Assembly (NCBI GenBank): GCA_963693285.1
Contig: OY848917.1
Coordinates: 33,615,245-33,679,244, forward strand
Direction: 5' to 3'
Origin: Xestospongia muta
Lineage: Eukaryota; Porifera; Demospongiae; Haplosclerida; Petrosiidae
Length of the DNA: 64,000 bases
The position numbers and the translations under genes were made by a program. The notes beneath the pieces were generated by a model, which worked only from the letters and a program-made list of their open reading frames with translations, had not been told where the DNA came from and made no database searches. This document shows, in pieces, positions 33,301 to 44,615 of the stretch; the first letter of the stretch is position 1; every line of letters begins with the position of its first letter.

Positions 33301-34277
33301 TTGCAGTCTATGTGGACGATCTCATTGTAATCACCAAAACTCAAGAGGAAATGACGAGAATAAAAGAAACCCTGGCAACACAATTCAAGATGAAGGACAT
33401 GGGACCTCTTCATTACTGTCTCGGAATTAGTATTGAGCAAGACAAAGATCAGAAGTGCATCTGGGTACACCAGAAACAGTACATTTTAAAGATGCTTGAG
33501 AAGTATGGATTTACTGACTCTAAAGTTGTTTCAACTCCAGCTGATGTCAATAATGAGCTGAAAAAGGATGATGGTGTTAGCAAAGCAGTTGATCCAAACA
33601 AGTATCAATCAATGGTTGGAAGTTTGTTATATGCTGCCACAGCAACTCGCCCTGACATTGCTCATGCAGTAGGAGTGGTGTCGAAATTCAACTCGAAACC
33701 AACAGAGGCACACCTAACAGCTGTAAAAAGGATTCTGAGGTATCTCAAAGGTACAGTTAGTCTAGCACTAAAATATGGAAAAACAAATGATGGACAGCTG
33801 ATTGGATACTCGGATGCAGATTGGGCTGGAGACTTAGATGATCGTCATTCAACTACTGGAAATTTGTTCATAATGGCCGGAGGATCAATCGACTGGTTGA
33901 GCAAGAAGCAAGGAGTTGTTGCACTCTCAACATCTGAAGCTGAATATGTGGCACTTAGTGCAGCTACTCAAGAAGCAACTTGGTTGAGAAGGTTATTGTC
34001 AGACTTGAACGTGAGCACTACAACACCAACAGTGCTGATGGAAGACAATCAAGGGGCCATTGCCATTGCAAGAAATCCCATTATACATGCAAGGACAAAG
34101 CACATTGATATTCGTTACCACTATGTTCGTGAGGCTTTACAGAAGAGAATAATTGAGCTGAGATACTGTCCAACAAGTGACATGATTGCTGACATACTGA
34201 CCAAGCCACTGAATAAAGGAAGGTTCGAAACTCTACGATTGAGTATGGGACTAATGGAACACAAACTACCAAATTAA
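30333..34277 (+). CDS. copia gag-pol polyprotein
   Basis: One open frame of 1314 residues. In order: gag of the UBN2/DUF4219 type (LDSSNWITWKFQMRHLL); zinc knuckle C228-C231-H236-C241; aspartic protease with D292-S-G294; GAG-pre-integrase zinc region (WHQRLGHV, CEGCVEGK); integrase with D497, D560 and E596, so exactly 35 residues between the last two; reverse transcriptase with Y993-V-D-D996; RNase H (SDADWAGD, STSEAEYVAL, EDNQGAIAIA). This order (integrase before RT) defines Ty1/copia. The start ATG at 30333 is 127 nt after the 5' LTR. The stop is 7 nt before the 3' LTR, preceded by the purine tract AAGTGGGAG. No lesion was seen. Confidence 0.95.
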   Translation: MAGTVDEKWSIDKLDSSNWITWKFQMRHLLLAKGLWGFIDGTEVLAEDANAHAQVEFRRRSQKTFSTIIIAISTPQLYLVTSCEQPKEAWDSLRNHFERDTLANKLFLKKQYFRTEMKEGSSMEAHLKHMKEITDRLAAIGAPISEEDQVVTLLGSLPQSYSTLVTALEARVDDVRLNFVQQALIHEEQKINGHSSRCSVLSGVNRGTASALVGAHQKRTKQASRLKCFDCGEEGHFRRNCPRKKQQERPRPMHRAKPAEEKHSDVDSASPGAFAVSLGSEDSSQKDKWLVDSGASSHMTRDKELLSDYREFEKPEKVGLGDGRVVNAVGIGKVKVNMLFKMSKPKESVIHEVLYVPKLTCNLFSVRAAAARGNIVKFGQFRCWIRDRKRKLCGMGSLTGKMYHLDCEPIISQEQASVATASKETNEMDLWHQRLGHVNRQRLQDIVQKKLATGMRFSKTSKLSFCEGCVEGKMHRAPFKPVGEIRSTRKLQLVHSDVCGPMPTESIGGRRYFVTFIDDFSRCCAVYFIKHKSEVFEKFKEFEAVTTNECRQRIGAIRTDNGGEYLSGEFKTYLKSKGIRHELTVPHTPEQNGVAERMNRTLMESARSMIAHAGLSDKYWAEAVATAAYIQNRTPTTAVKNNTTPHERWYERKPNIGHLKVFGCIAYAHIPDNKRQKLDKKSEKLRFIGYCKESKGYRLLDETTSQVVIRRDVIFNEADFGLREVTKSKYTVEVNTDLNEEKDEQLKEKQQQQNEDQCRTERQRRPPVRYGQDEYADVASVDDEVHHVAYHVCQINEPRTIEEALSGDCAKEWKAAADEEYKSLMENETWDLVELPSGRKPIGCRWVFKVKHGSDGKVERFKGRLVAKGYAQKYGIDYEETFSPVVRFSSIRALLAFVVENDMLIHQMDVVTAFLNGSLEEEIYMEQPAGYVQPGKKHLVCKLKKSLYGLKQSSRCWNTAFRHYMESIGFKQSTADPCVYIQIADTITIVAVYVDDLIVITKTQEEMTRIKETLATQFKMKDMGPLHYCLGISIEQDKDQKCIWVHQKQYILKMLEKYGFTDSKVVSTPADVNNELKKDDGVSKAVDPNKYQSMVGSLLYAATATRPDIAHAVGVVSKFNSKPTEAHLTAVKRILRYLKGTVSLALKYGKTNDGQLIGYSDADWAGDLDDRHSTTGNLFIMAGGSIDWLSKKQGVVALSTSEAEYVALSAATQEATWLRRLLSDLNVSTTTPTVLMEDNQGAIAIARNPIIHARTKHIDIRYHYVREALQKRIIELRYCPTSDMIADILTKPLNKGRFETLRLSMGLMEHKLPN

Positions 34278-34284
34278 GTGGGAG

Positions 34285-34605
34285 TGTTGGTATATGAGTG
34301 TAATTAGGCAGTTGTGTGTCATGTGTTGATTACTGTATATGTGTTGATAGGTTTGATTAATATATCTCATCCTAGCTCTTCCTTCTTGTCCTTCCCTTAG
34401 CCATCTCTTTGTTTATTGTGTTTTTTGTTATGATTTCTTTTGGACCTTTGTCCTTATGACTTGAGGCTCTGCTCTTTTCAGTTGTGTATTTAAGTAGGAT
34501 CTTATTTGATTTGTGTATTCCCATTTTTGATTCTTAAAAATAGTTGATTTCCTGTGAGTCTATTGAGATAACTCAGTGACAGATTTACAAACGCGCCTGC
34601 GAACA
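34285..34605 (+). repeat. copia 3' LTR
   Basis: 321 bp, matches 29886-30206 without a difference that I could find. Confidence 0.95.
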
Positions 34606-35270
34606 GCAACTTGGGCCTGGCTCACTTGCTCGGACTGCTCCTAGCTGGAGGAATAAGCACTTACTTTCACAATGGCCGTAGTCTTTCATTAATTATTGTA
34701 TGACACTTTCATGAATAATAAATATTAATAAACATAATGCAAATTATACTATTGCTAGCTAAGACCTGGTAGCCCTTGTCCGAAAACGAGGTATTCCTAG
34801 TTGGAACTTCGCTCTCATTTCAAACCAGCCGTACTGGATTCGACCTCTGCGAGAAAGTTGAACCGGGCCCCCAATATACCAAACTTAGTCACGTTTAAAG
34901 GGAGACTACCAGCAGTATCCTAGTCCGCCTTTCAGATACTCTTACGAGTATGGTGGTAACCATCTCAGAGATCATGATGCATTGCAGACGCTGGTTCAAA
35001 ACACAACTACAAGGCTATATACTTTAATTTGTTTGTATAGATGTTTTCGGTGAGAATCCGCAAGCGATTAGTAGGCGTGTATGCATGAATGTGTGAGATA
35101 CGCCTCTTGGTTGGCAAGAAAGCACGAGGGAATGGCTGGTTTGAGCACAGTAAGCACCTACGTTGGTTCCATTTCAAATGTGATGGTCTCACCCGCAAAC
35201 CAAAAGGAAAGTGGTTCTGTTCTGAGAAGTGTAGAACAAGTGATATGCAATCAAATGCATAACTTAATTA
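34606..35270. repeat. block R, second copy
   Basis: Counterpart of 6165-6672, including the B-box-like strings on the - strand and AAGAAAGCACGAGGGAATGG. It contains an extra about 130 bp (CAGTATCCTAGTCCGCC to ATCCGCAAGCG, 34911-35065) absent from the first copy. Confidence 0.65.
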
Positions 35271-35339
35271 ATCAAATTTATTACCAGTATATGTTTCATT
35301 AAAATGAATATAAACAATAAATAATAATTACAATTATAA

Positions 35340-36250
35340 AGGAACAACAGAAGAAGAAAAATTTGTGAGAGCAGCACATACAGGTCAAATTTTATCAACA
35401 TTAGTATAATCTAAATCACATTTTTGTTTTAGCAAACTGATTGGGAGGGTACTCTGAAAAATTGTGTATTTGTTTTTCAAAAGGCCTATCACCCTCTCAA
35501 CATGTAAACCAACTTTAGAAAGCCTCTTAGAATACTCAACTTCTTGCAGACTGAGCTGCTGTTTTCCTCTAGTAAAAGAGGAAATTTCAAGACAATAACC
35601 ATATAAAACACTCGATGTGACAAAATTACATGTCCATGTTCAACGAGATCCAAGAACCCACTATTTTATGTTATATATTTGTCAGTTGCTCTTCCACCAT
35701 AACATTGTGATAGAAATCATATGCTTTCATTTGGAGTAATTCCTACAAGAAACTTCACTGTGTTATGCTTCTTGTAATTGGAAAATGTCTTTGACCTAGC
35801 CTGATATGAACAAGGACACTCAATAAAGATCTCTAAGCATTCAATAATACACCTAGTACGTGAATACAGATCTCTAAAAAATTGTGGCATATTTGCACAA
35901 ACAGTTTCTTGTGATTGCCACACGATCAAAAATCTTAGGCTAGAAAACATTATGTTAACCCATCTTTGAAAAATATTACTTATAGTCGATAACGTAATGC
36001 CAAAACGATATGATAAATCTTCAACTCGAAGATTAAGCTTTAACCACATCAAAGTAATTAACAAACCATCAGTTGGTAAAATATTAGTATTCTTTGTGTT
36101 TGGACACTCATTCATCAAAGAGTCCAAGTGGTACTGAAAAAACTTCCAAGATCCTAAACCAGTATAAAATTTGGTTGCTTCATTGTTCCCTTTAATAATG
36201 GAAATTCCAATTTGGATGGAGCTGAACAAAGTGGAACATAACATACCTGG
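35340..36250 (-). pseudogene. DDE_Tnp_4-type transposase remnant
   Basis: Longest open piece 36259-35717. It has the N-terminal string FYTGLGSWKFF, a helix-turn-helix-like stretch (LRVEDLSYRFGITLSTISNIF), then RCIIECLEIFIE and the YKKHNTVKFLVGITPN string typical of the DDE endonuclease family used by Harbinger-like and related transposons. After a stop at 35717 the frame is lost; C-terminal strings such as HVERVIGLLKNKY can still be read on the - strand near 35470-35510. The 5' side ends abruptly at the gypsy 3 remnant near 36255. No terminal repeats were identified. Inactive. Confidence 0.75.
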
Positions 36251-36259
36251 TACACGCAC

Positions 36260-37988
36260 AGCAGTACACCTGTCGAAATTAAAACAGCATCTGCATTATT
36301 TCAAAGAACCATGGAAACGCTCCAACGTTTGCGTTTACATCGACAATATTCTCGTCACTGGAACAGATGAACAGAATCACATGAATGACCTCGAACTCGT
36401 TTTACAAAGATTAGAATTAACTGGATTGACACTAAAGAAGTCAAAATGTGTTTTCACAGCAGTGTCAGTGGGATATTTGGGACATGTCATTGACAAAAAT
36501 GGATTACACCTATCTTCTTCAAAAGTACAGGCAATAAAAGAACAGGCTCCATCACCTACTAATGTTACTGAATTAAAATCTTTTCTGGGGTTAGTAAATT
36601 ATTACCACAAGTTCCTCCCTAACTTGTCTACATCACTGGCTCCATTACATCCATGTCATGGATACGATATCATTTTCCAACAATTACACGAAACTCATCC
36701 AGGGGTGTCCAAGATGAAAAACCTAGCAAGATCATACATTTGGTGACCTGGAATAGATCAGGATATTGAAAATATTGTTGTATGTTGTAACACCTGTCAA
36801 ATTCACCAACCTGCCCCAGCTCAAGCTCCTATACATCCAAATAGGCTGTGGGCAAGAATCCATGTTGATCATGCTGGGCCATTTCTTGGAAAACAATTCT
36901 TACTTCTAATAGATGCATATTCCAAATGGTTAGAAGTACACACAGTTGCATCAACCTCCTCTTCAGTAAACATTAATAAAATACGTGACATTTTCACTAT
37001 CCATGGTATACCAGAACAACTAGTATATATCTGATAATGGATCAGTGTTTACCAGAAATGAATTTCGCCAATTTATGGAAAATAAAGGTATCAATCATAC
37101 ATTAACATCACCATACCATCCTCAATCAAATGGATTAGTTGAACGTGCAGTGCAGACATTTAAGGAAGCAATTAGAAAAATGGATGACAGTTTAGAGTCA
37201 AAAATTTCTAAATTTTTATTTAATTATAGGATTACTTCTCAGTCAACTGCAAGGTTAGCCCCAGCAGAGATTTTATTTGACAGATGACCACGTTCCAGAT
37301 TTGATTTACTATATCCTGATATTTACAGGAAGGTTCAAGATAAACAAGACAAAATAGTTCAAGATAATCGTCATGCTGTTAGAAAATTTTCAATTGGAGA
37401 TACTCTCTTTGGTAGAAATTATTCTGGAACACAGGAATGGATACCAATTACAGTAGTAAAAATTACTGGCCCAGTATCGTGTCAAGTTAAAACTAAATCA
37501 GGAAATGTTATTAAAAGACATGTTGATCAGTTACGTTTTCGTCATATTTATACTAAAGATGTCAGTACAGAAGATTTTCAAGATTTGTTTGATGATTGGA
37601 AAATTTATCCATCCTTACCTCTAGTGCCAAGTCAAAGACCTGTTGAATCTCATACTGCTCCTACAAGTACAGATGGAACACTGCGTCGCTCAAATAGAGT
37701 AAAATCGTCGACCAGTTACTACGTATGCTCCAATGGTTTCAAACTAGAGGGGGAGGAGTGTGATATCCTGTCTCAGTTAGTAACTTATTAATATTCATAA
37801 ATTGGTTTAGTATTTAAGTCTTTTGTTTTTTGTATTTTAATCAGAAGAGAGCGAGTGAGGTTCAGTAGTGACTTGTCATTTAATACTGTTATTTGAGTCA
37901 TATTGTTTTGTGGAGTTTTGTTGTTAATGTTATTTACTAATTATTTGTTTGACTGTGTGTTTTTGTTGCGATTGCTTGCAACACAACA
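36260..37988 (+). mobile_element. Ty3/gypsy retrotransposon 3 remnant (RT, integrase, 3' LTR)
   Basis: Decayed 3' part of a gypsy element related to gypsy 2. RT begins at ALFQRTMETL (36285), with a frameshift before the catalytic box. The box itself reads YIDN instead of YIDD. The RT thumb NYYHKFLPNLSTSLAPL joins directly to integrase (IIFQQLHETHPGVSKMK), so RNase H is deleted near 36650. Integrase has a TGA at about 36744, an insertion with stop near 37030, and a TGA at about 37285. The C-terminal part, RRSNRVKSSTSYYV, runs to about 37791. 5' LTR, gag and protease are missing. Confidence 0.88.
37759..37988 (+). repeat. gypsy 3 3' LTR (probable)
   Basis: Preceded by the purine tract AGAGGGGGAGGAG; begins TGTGATATCC and probably ends CAACACAACA. 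The end is inferred from the TG..CA rule only, because no second LTR is present. Confidence 0.55.
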
Positions 37989-40900
37989 TTTTTTATATAT
38001 AATTTATTCAATAAAAACGCATAACACTACAATTGTAATAAATCCATCATATATACATTATCTATAAAATACATGGTTAAAATGAGTGGAATATTTATTG
38101 TTGTATTTATAATATGAACCATTTCATTTACATCATGAAAACAACGAATGTATTCAATAGATTTTTGCTGTGTGTCCTCAAATTGCATGTAAATATACTT
38201 AAGACTTTATAACAGTATGTAAATGTTTAGTATTATATGTAATGGAAACTAACTGGACACATGTATAATTTGCTGCTAGTATATAGTGATGTTTATTGTG
38301 GTATATTGTTATCACTAGTGTATAATATACAATATTTTGAAGTACAATGTTTAAATTTATTTCTACAGTTAAAATTTGATATGCCAGATTAAAATAGGTC
38401 AGTAGCTATAAAATTATTAACTTTTATGTTTCTAGGACATGTTTTACATAGCATATATTTATATTTCATGTAAATGTTTGTTATAAAGTATTCGTAAATA
38501 TAGAGTACTAGCTGTATATCAATAAATAATTTTAAATATAGACTATGTAAATTTATAATGATGATTTGTCTAATCATATCCTTCTTGATAGTCTAATCAT
38601 AGTAAACTGGATATAATATAAATGAATATAAGTTCACAATGCATGGCAAGACGTTCAGGTTGAAATTGTTTCCATTACTTGATGTGTCCTTAGATTGTTT
38701 ACTGTAGTCAAAAATCAGATAATTGCAGTAAGTATATTCATTGTAAATAAGTACTCCCACGCAAGCTAAGAATTTTAGTTAATTATAATAATACATGTAT
38801 ATTATTACTTTTCAAATTGAAATACCTTAATTTGTTTATGCTTTACAACATGTTCTTCTATCACAGTTTATATATACAGGCTATTATTTCTCCTGCATCA
38901 AAAATGTATATTATGATTGTTTCAAATTATTGCATTGTATCGATAAAATGCTTTGTACTATAAAACTGTTGCCTTTTGTTGTGATAATCAGTAATCATTT
39001 TATAGGATACTCAGAGTCAAAGGTACTTGGAGAGATTGTTGACTATAAGTAACAATATGATATATCTAGCCATTGTACACGTATGTGGCAGTGGAGGTAA
39101 TTTTTTGTAATAATTGTTGAACTGCTATAACTTACTAGGTACAGTACGCCTAACAAAATTAATAACTTCTTATGAATATTCATATTTATTAACTTACTTT
39201 TTGGGTGGGAGTGGCTTAAATCTAATCAAATTTCGTAGTGTCAAGCTGCTATGAGAAAAAGAAAGAGGACAAAATAAAGCTTCATCATTTACCAGAATCT
39301 GGTTGTACTTAAGTATATATTTTAAACTAATTATTTTGATTTAGCAGTACATAAAAGATAATCATGTTAGTAGTACCAGCTCACTTTAAAATGAACCAGT
39401 TGATTTAACCAATCTTTGGTCATATATTGGTTGAATATAATATAAGATGAAATGTTGATAATAGTAAATATCACACTATTTTATTTGTATACTGGTTGAC
39501 AGTGATGTTTACTTCATTGTACAGTAATTAATTAGACAATAAAATTTTAATAGACACCAAAATTGTTTGTGACTGTCAATTCCATAGTAATTAGTAATCA
39601 AAACATTATCAGGATCTGGACATGCCCTAGATTCCCCATACATTGTCTGTTACTGTTGTCATTGATAGTAATGTTTTGTTATAATAGAATTTCAAGTGAA
39701 GAATGTAATCAGTTTGATGTAATGAAATGGTATAAGTTGTATAAGTCTTATCAGTGCTTACGTACAAGCAGAGAAAAGGTGACGTAACAGATAGATGGAT
39801 GGATAGTTAGATGGAGGAATGGATAAATGGAAGGAGAGCAGGAGAATGACATGGGGTCAGCTTGTGTACAAATGGTAGCTTGATGGATACAAAATGAACA
39901 AACAAATTATTTATGGTTATTACATTTAATGATCCAATTTATTGTCATTTGAACTCCACCTACTTTTAATATCTACTATTGATGTACATCAATTTCATAG
40001 ATTTTACTACATTAAGGATATATACTTTATATCAAGGATATTATGTACATGTCTCCATCTCAGGTGTTGCCTGGAGAAAAGATTTGTAATTTTGTGTGTG
40101 CTGCTCAGTAAATGTTATTAGGGTTTGCTTTATAAATTGTAAAAAGGCAAAGAATGATTAATTAGTCTGTATGTTGACATTATTATGTATGAACATAGTA
40201 GTAACCTAGTTATACTTAAGTACATTTTTTAAACTAATTATTTTAATTTAGCAGTATATAAAAGGATAGTCATGTCAATACTAGCAGCTCACTGTAAAAG
40301 TGAATCAGTTAATTTAACCACTCTGTGGTCACACATATAATATAAGATAAAATGTTGATAATAGTAAATATCACACTATTTGTGTATTGATATACAGTAA
40401 TGTGTAGTTAATTGACTGAGTAATTACTCAAACAATAGAATTTTCACGGATGCTAAACCTGTTTATGAGGTCTGTTACAATGGAATTTATTATGAGATAA
40501 CATCCATACCATAATAGGCATGATCTGAGATGGGTAGGAAGTGTCATTTCTATTAAATCGAAACAGGACATTTTTTACTAATCAATTTAACAGTATAGTA
40601 TAATCAATGTGAACACTTTTTATTCAGAATGATTTCTGTTATATAGTGAATCATTATAATTAGTACATAACCCCAGTTATTGTATCACATGATATTTATC
40701 AGTTATGACATTTATCAAATAATTAAAACAATTAATAAGCTAAGTCTTCCTATTAATTTTCTCAGATTATTTATTAATGAAATCGATCATTTGTTCAGAA
40801 CCTCTTGTACCTATATTATAGTTATGTCATTGATAAGTACATTTAGCTGTAAAAGTGAATAATTAATAAGTATATAATTAATAAGTATATTTACAATAAA

Positions 40901-41250
40901 ACACACCTATCCATGGTATAATCATTGAAGCCATATGTGAAACTTGCTTTGGACCACAATTTGATTGATCAAATGAGGAATTCCTTGCTAACAAGACGAC
41001 ATCGTTTTTGAGTTATTCAGAGCACTTGCTATTGACTTAACTAATAAAAAATATATATTTTTAAATGTGATTGCAAATGATATATTAGACCTAAATTCTC
41101 TTATCTATATTATACTAAGTCATGAGTCTTTTCTTATAGTTATTAAGTTGAGAAACATAATAGTGTTTTAAAAATGTGATTGTACATGACATATTAGACT
41201 ACATGCTGCTATCTAAATAAGTCATGAGTCTCTTCTTATTGTTATTAATA
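37989..41250. repeat. non-coding half of the EF-hand unit (copy 1)
   Basis: From about 38380 it corresponds to 15770-18480 and, from 38930, to 54730-57005. GATG/GGAT microsatellite at 39789-39838. It holds possible + strand mini-exons at about 39682-39777 and 40065-40112 (see findings). 37989-38380 is AT-rich and unassigned. Confidence 0.65.
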
Positions 41251-41254
41251 ATTA

Positions 41255-41742
41255 TTAAGCTGACAAAAAGAACTTGACAAAACTTTCCAAACTCTCTTGA
41301 TAATCAACAACCCCATCTCCATTGGTGTCAGCTTTATTGAAAAGTTCATTGATTGTTTCGTGCTTAATGTTCATTGATTTATAAAACTGTAGATATTCTT
41401 CATAAGATATAACTCCATCATTATTAATATCCATGATCTTAAAACCTACATCAGCTAATTCTGTCACACGTTCTTTGGCATCTGGTAGAGAAACAAATTG
41501 TTTTGCTTTTTCTACAAACTCCTCTTCAGTAACTCCTTCTTCATCAATTAATGAGATAGCTTTAACTATTTTATAGTATTCCTTTTCCTTATCAGGACCT
41601 TCGTTTCTGTGGTCAGCCAGTCTTTTAGCTACAATAGCTATGTCTGCATTATCAACAGCACCATTTTTGTCTGCATCCAAATGGGAAAAACGCCATTTCA
41701 TTTTTTGATCCAAGTAGTACTGTCTGTAAACGAGATATCCAT
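41255..41742 (-). pseudogene. EF-hand protein, copy 1, N-terminal frameshift
   Basis: Relative to the intact copy one base is missing where ATTTTCTTGATCC has become ATTTTTTGATCC (about 41700-41707). From the ancestral ATG at 41742 the frame meets TGA after 14 codons. An internal ATG at 41701 (MKWRFSHLDADKNG) would still give a 148-residue protein containing EF loops DADKNGAVDNAD, DINNDGVISYEE and DTNGDGVVDYQE, lacking only the first 15 residues. It may therefore be partly functional. I call it a pseudogene with moderate confidence. An error in the T-run is the alternative. Confidence 0.7.
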
Positions 41743-43014
41743 CCTGGCTAGTGTATGTAGATCCTCAAAACACAAGAAATGATGAAAGAGGAATTAGCAG
41801 ATACTTTTATTAGCGCTATTATATTAATTAATTAAATATGACGTATAGTATAAATTAAATTTATAAACAATTTATTTAAGGATGATGGGTGTGTTCAAAA
41901 TTGTACTAAATGTTTAAATCTGATACGGAGCTGGATATCCGTATAAAAGTATAGGTCAGTAAATTCAACATTATGAAGTCATATGTTTCTAAGACATGAT
42001 TTACATTATATATATATATTTAATATCTCATGTGAGTGTTGGTTATAATGAATCTATAGAATACTAGCTGTAAACCCAGTACATCAACTAAGATACAGAC
42101 AATGTAGCTTTCCTTGGAATATATGGATACAGAGGGCTTGCCTCATACAGTGATCGGCTACATTTAGTAACAAATGTCGCTTTGATCTCCTGTCTGTCCA
42201 GTATGGGATAAAAAACTATGACAAAATAGACATTAAAGTCACGATTATTGCACAGCCTAAATTCATGATTATTGCAACTCTTGATTCACAATTTACCGAG
42301 AAATCGCGATTCCTTGCAATTCTTGGTTCTCAATTTCATTGGATCTTGATTTTTTTGGACAGCTATTAGTGGGAGATGATCCAAGTTATTAACCCCTTTC
42401 TTTAGTTTTGTTGAATCTATAATGTGAGCCAAAGTTACACATTGTTTATTGATAGTGTTCAGGTAAGGATTTTTATTTGTTGAAACATAAAGAAGAGACA
42501 ATTTTTTTACATTAGTGATACGAAAAGAACACAATAAAACATATTTTGACACAAACAGACAACTATAATATTTAATGTCATGTAGTTATCAGCTATTACA
42601 TTGCATTTATTTTTTGAAAAGTATTTGTAAAGTACATCCATATATAAGTCATTTTAGACTATAGAAATTGTTATATAAAATTATAGAGACTTTTAGATCG
42701 TTGCCATCAATATGTTACTTTTATTTTCATGACATAATATATAAAGCAAGTTACCACTTTAAGTATTGAAATGATATAATGTATTATTAAGTCATTAATA
42801 ATACATAACTTGTCATTAGTATATTAGTAATGAGACCAGAGTGGTGTTTACTACTCCTCATTGTCTCATCAAATATAATCTCCATGACAACCTTAATGCA
42901 TTCCTATTGCCATCAAGCCTGTTTGACACCATTACTTTAGACACTGACTGATCATGATTTAACACTTTGTTTTTAACAATTCAAGTGTTGTACCAGATGA
43001 AACTGAAGCATCGA
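41743..43014. repeat. EF-hand upstream flank and spacer
   Basis: Nearly identical to 57496-58769. It includes a - strand open stretch of 88 codons (42552-42286) without an ATG near its start, also present at 58305-58039; not taken as a gene. From about 42800 it is the conserved spacer. Confidence 0.65.
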
Positions 43015-43285
43015 TACAGGTGTTAAATTTGTTATACCAGTTGCAAATGTTGGCTACATTACACTTGTTGCATGTGTTGCAACTGTTGCACTCTATAAAC
43101 ATCTGTTGCAACTATTGCACCTGTTACATTTGTTGCAACAGCTAGATTTGTTGCACTTGTTGCATTTGTATTGCACATGTTGCACCTGTTGCATTTGTAT
43201 TGCACATGTTGCACCTGTTGCATTTGTATTGCACATGTTGCACCTGTTACATTTGTTATGGTGTTACATTTGTTGCAGCTGTTAG
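43015..43285. repeat. TTGCA-rich minisatellite (array 8)
   Basis: Contains three GTTGCACCTGTTGCATTTG-TATTGCACAT units of 27 bp in a row besides the 36-bp type. Confidence 0.85.
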
Positions 43286-43640
43286 ATCTATAATCCACTT
43301 GATAGCTAAGTTTAGCAGATTATATTTTGTTATAACAACAAACACAATAATAAAACAGTGATAACTTTAAAAACATAGAGAACTTAAATAGAGTGTACAG
43401 AACAAAGAGCAATAAACTTAGAGCAAGGCAACCAGACAACAACAAACCATGTATGAAAAGGACTGAGTAACACTAATTAACACATCTATCTTGTATAACA
43501 ATAGACAAAGGTAAGGTCTTAAGTGAATTTAATTGATAAACAAATAATTAGTCAAACATATGATAAATATAGTAACATCACATACGGATAAGGTTTGTTA
43601 TAATACACTCGTTACAGATCTTGCATCTGTTGCAAGATGT
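43286..43640. repeat. block C upstream of elongase B-2
   Basis: Same as 59086-59420, differing at only a few positions by eye. Confidence 0.75.
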
Positions 43641-43702
43641 CACACCAAAAGTGTTATCAAAGTGTGAATATTAATTAATCTAGTTTTGCAATAGTTGAAT
43701 GT

Positions 43703-43708
43703 TATAAA
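43703..43708 (+). promoter_or_regulatory. TATA box of elongase B-2
   Basis: TATAAA, 47 nt before the ATG. Confidence 0.65.
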
Positions 43709-43749
43709 GCTACTCTAACTCTTTCTGCAAATTATTTCAAGTATATACA

Positions 43750-44556
43750 ATGGAGGATTTTATCAGCCCACTGCAATATCTACCTTTTTTTGGAACTTTG
43801 CAATCTAAATTCAACTGTAATGGAGCAATAAAATGGATAAATGATAGTTGGCACATTCCTGTTGTTTCTATTTGCACTTATTTAGTATTAATATATGTTG
43901 GTCAAAAATGGATGGCTAATAGAAATCCTTATAATCTCAAAAGAGCACTCTTTCTATGGAATGTTGGATTGGCTGTGTTTTCTATATTAGGGACTATAAC
44001 TTTTCTACCTTCTACTGTTAAAGCTGTCTTCAAATATGGTATCCCATACACAGCTTGTAAATCGGAAGTTGCATTGAATCCTCATATTTGCATTTGGGCC
44101 TTATTTTTTGTGCTGTCTAAAATCTTAGAATTTGGTGACACTCTTTTTATAGTTTTACGGAAAAGTCAATTATTATTTCTACATTGGTATCATCATGTGT
44201 TAACAGTAGTGTTCTCCTGGTACGTTTTTGGTATGGGTATTACCGGTCTGGGACATTGGTTGAGTTCTATGAACTTTTTTGTTCATTCTATCATGTATTC
44301 TTATTATGCTCTTACATCTGGTGGTGTTCATCTTCCTAGAACGATTGCATTACTTATAACAATCTTGCAATTGCTACAGATGTTCATTGGTATTAGTATA
44401 GACCTTATGTTGTATGCATACCACAATCATTTTGATAACTGTGACTATGATGCTGGCGTCGTTTCCTTTTGTTTTTTTATGAATTTGTCTTATGCTATTT
44501 TATTTGTACACTACTTTATTAATCGTTATATTAAGAAAAAAGACAAAAGCCAATAG
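43750..44556 (+). CDS. ELOVL6-like: ELOVL6-like elongase (subfamily B, copy 2)
   Basis: Intact, 268 residues. It is nearest to the copy at 59539, with which it shares TFLPSTV (residues 84-90), Leu at position 109 (VALNPH, where most copies have Trp) and YVFGMGITG. All catalytic boxes are unchanged, including HWYHH. Its own mark is the pair LGHWLSSMNFF. Only 32 bp after the stop, the 3' flank is cut by the pogo transposon, so the normal 3' untranslated region lies 5.4 kb downstream and polyadenylation may differ from other copies (inference). It is divergent from EF-hand copy 1. Confidence 0.93.
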   Translation: MEDFISPLQYLPFFGTLQSKFNCNGAIKWINDSWHIPVVSICTYLVLIYVGQKWMANRNPYNLKRALFLWNVGLAVFSILGTITFLPSTVKAVFKYGIPYTACKSEVALNPHICIWALFFVLSKILEFGDTLFIVLRKSQLLFLHWYHHVLTVVFSWYVFGMGITGLGHWLSSMNFFVHSIMYSYYALTSGGVHLPRTIALLITILQLLQMFIGISIDLMLYAYHNHFDNCDYDAGVVSFCFFMNLSYAILFVHYFINRYIKKKDKSQ

Positions 44557-44588
44557 CTTTGATTATTTAATTAATTTTCATATATTTA

Positions 44589-44615
44589 GAGTCGAAAATC
44601 AATGGACGGACAAAT
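44589..44615 (+). repeat. pogo left terminal inverted repeat
   Basis: GAGTCGAAAATCAATGGACG and following bases. Confidence 0.75.

Larger units (their letters stand above)
29886..34605 (+). mobile_element. Ty1/copia LTR retrotransposon, full length and apparently intact
   Basis: 4720 bp with two 321-bp LTRs that look identical by eye, flanked by a perfect duplication GCAAC (29881-29885, 34606-34610). It is inserted in block R; the empty relative is at about 6160-6170. An uninterrupted polyprotein, identical LTRs and an intact target duplication indicate a very recent insertion. Confidence 0.96.

Noticed and set aside
41255..41713. Start of EF-hand copy 1 at 41713
   Set aside because: That start is a TTG codon. 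The realistic choices are the ancestral ATG at 41742 (frameshifted) or the internal ATG at 41701.
42286..42552. 88-codon - strand frame, repeated at 58039-58305, as a small gene
   Set aside because: No ATG near its start (first codon GTG). Identity between copies is explained by the recent duplication of the whole segment, and it is missing from the 19.6-kb unit.
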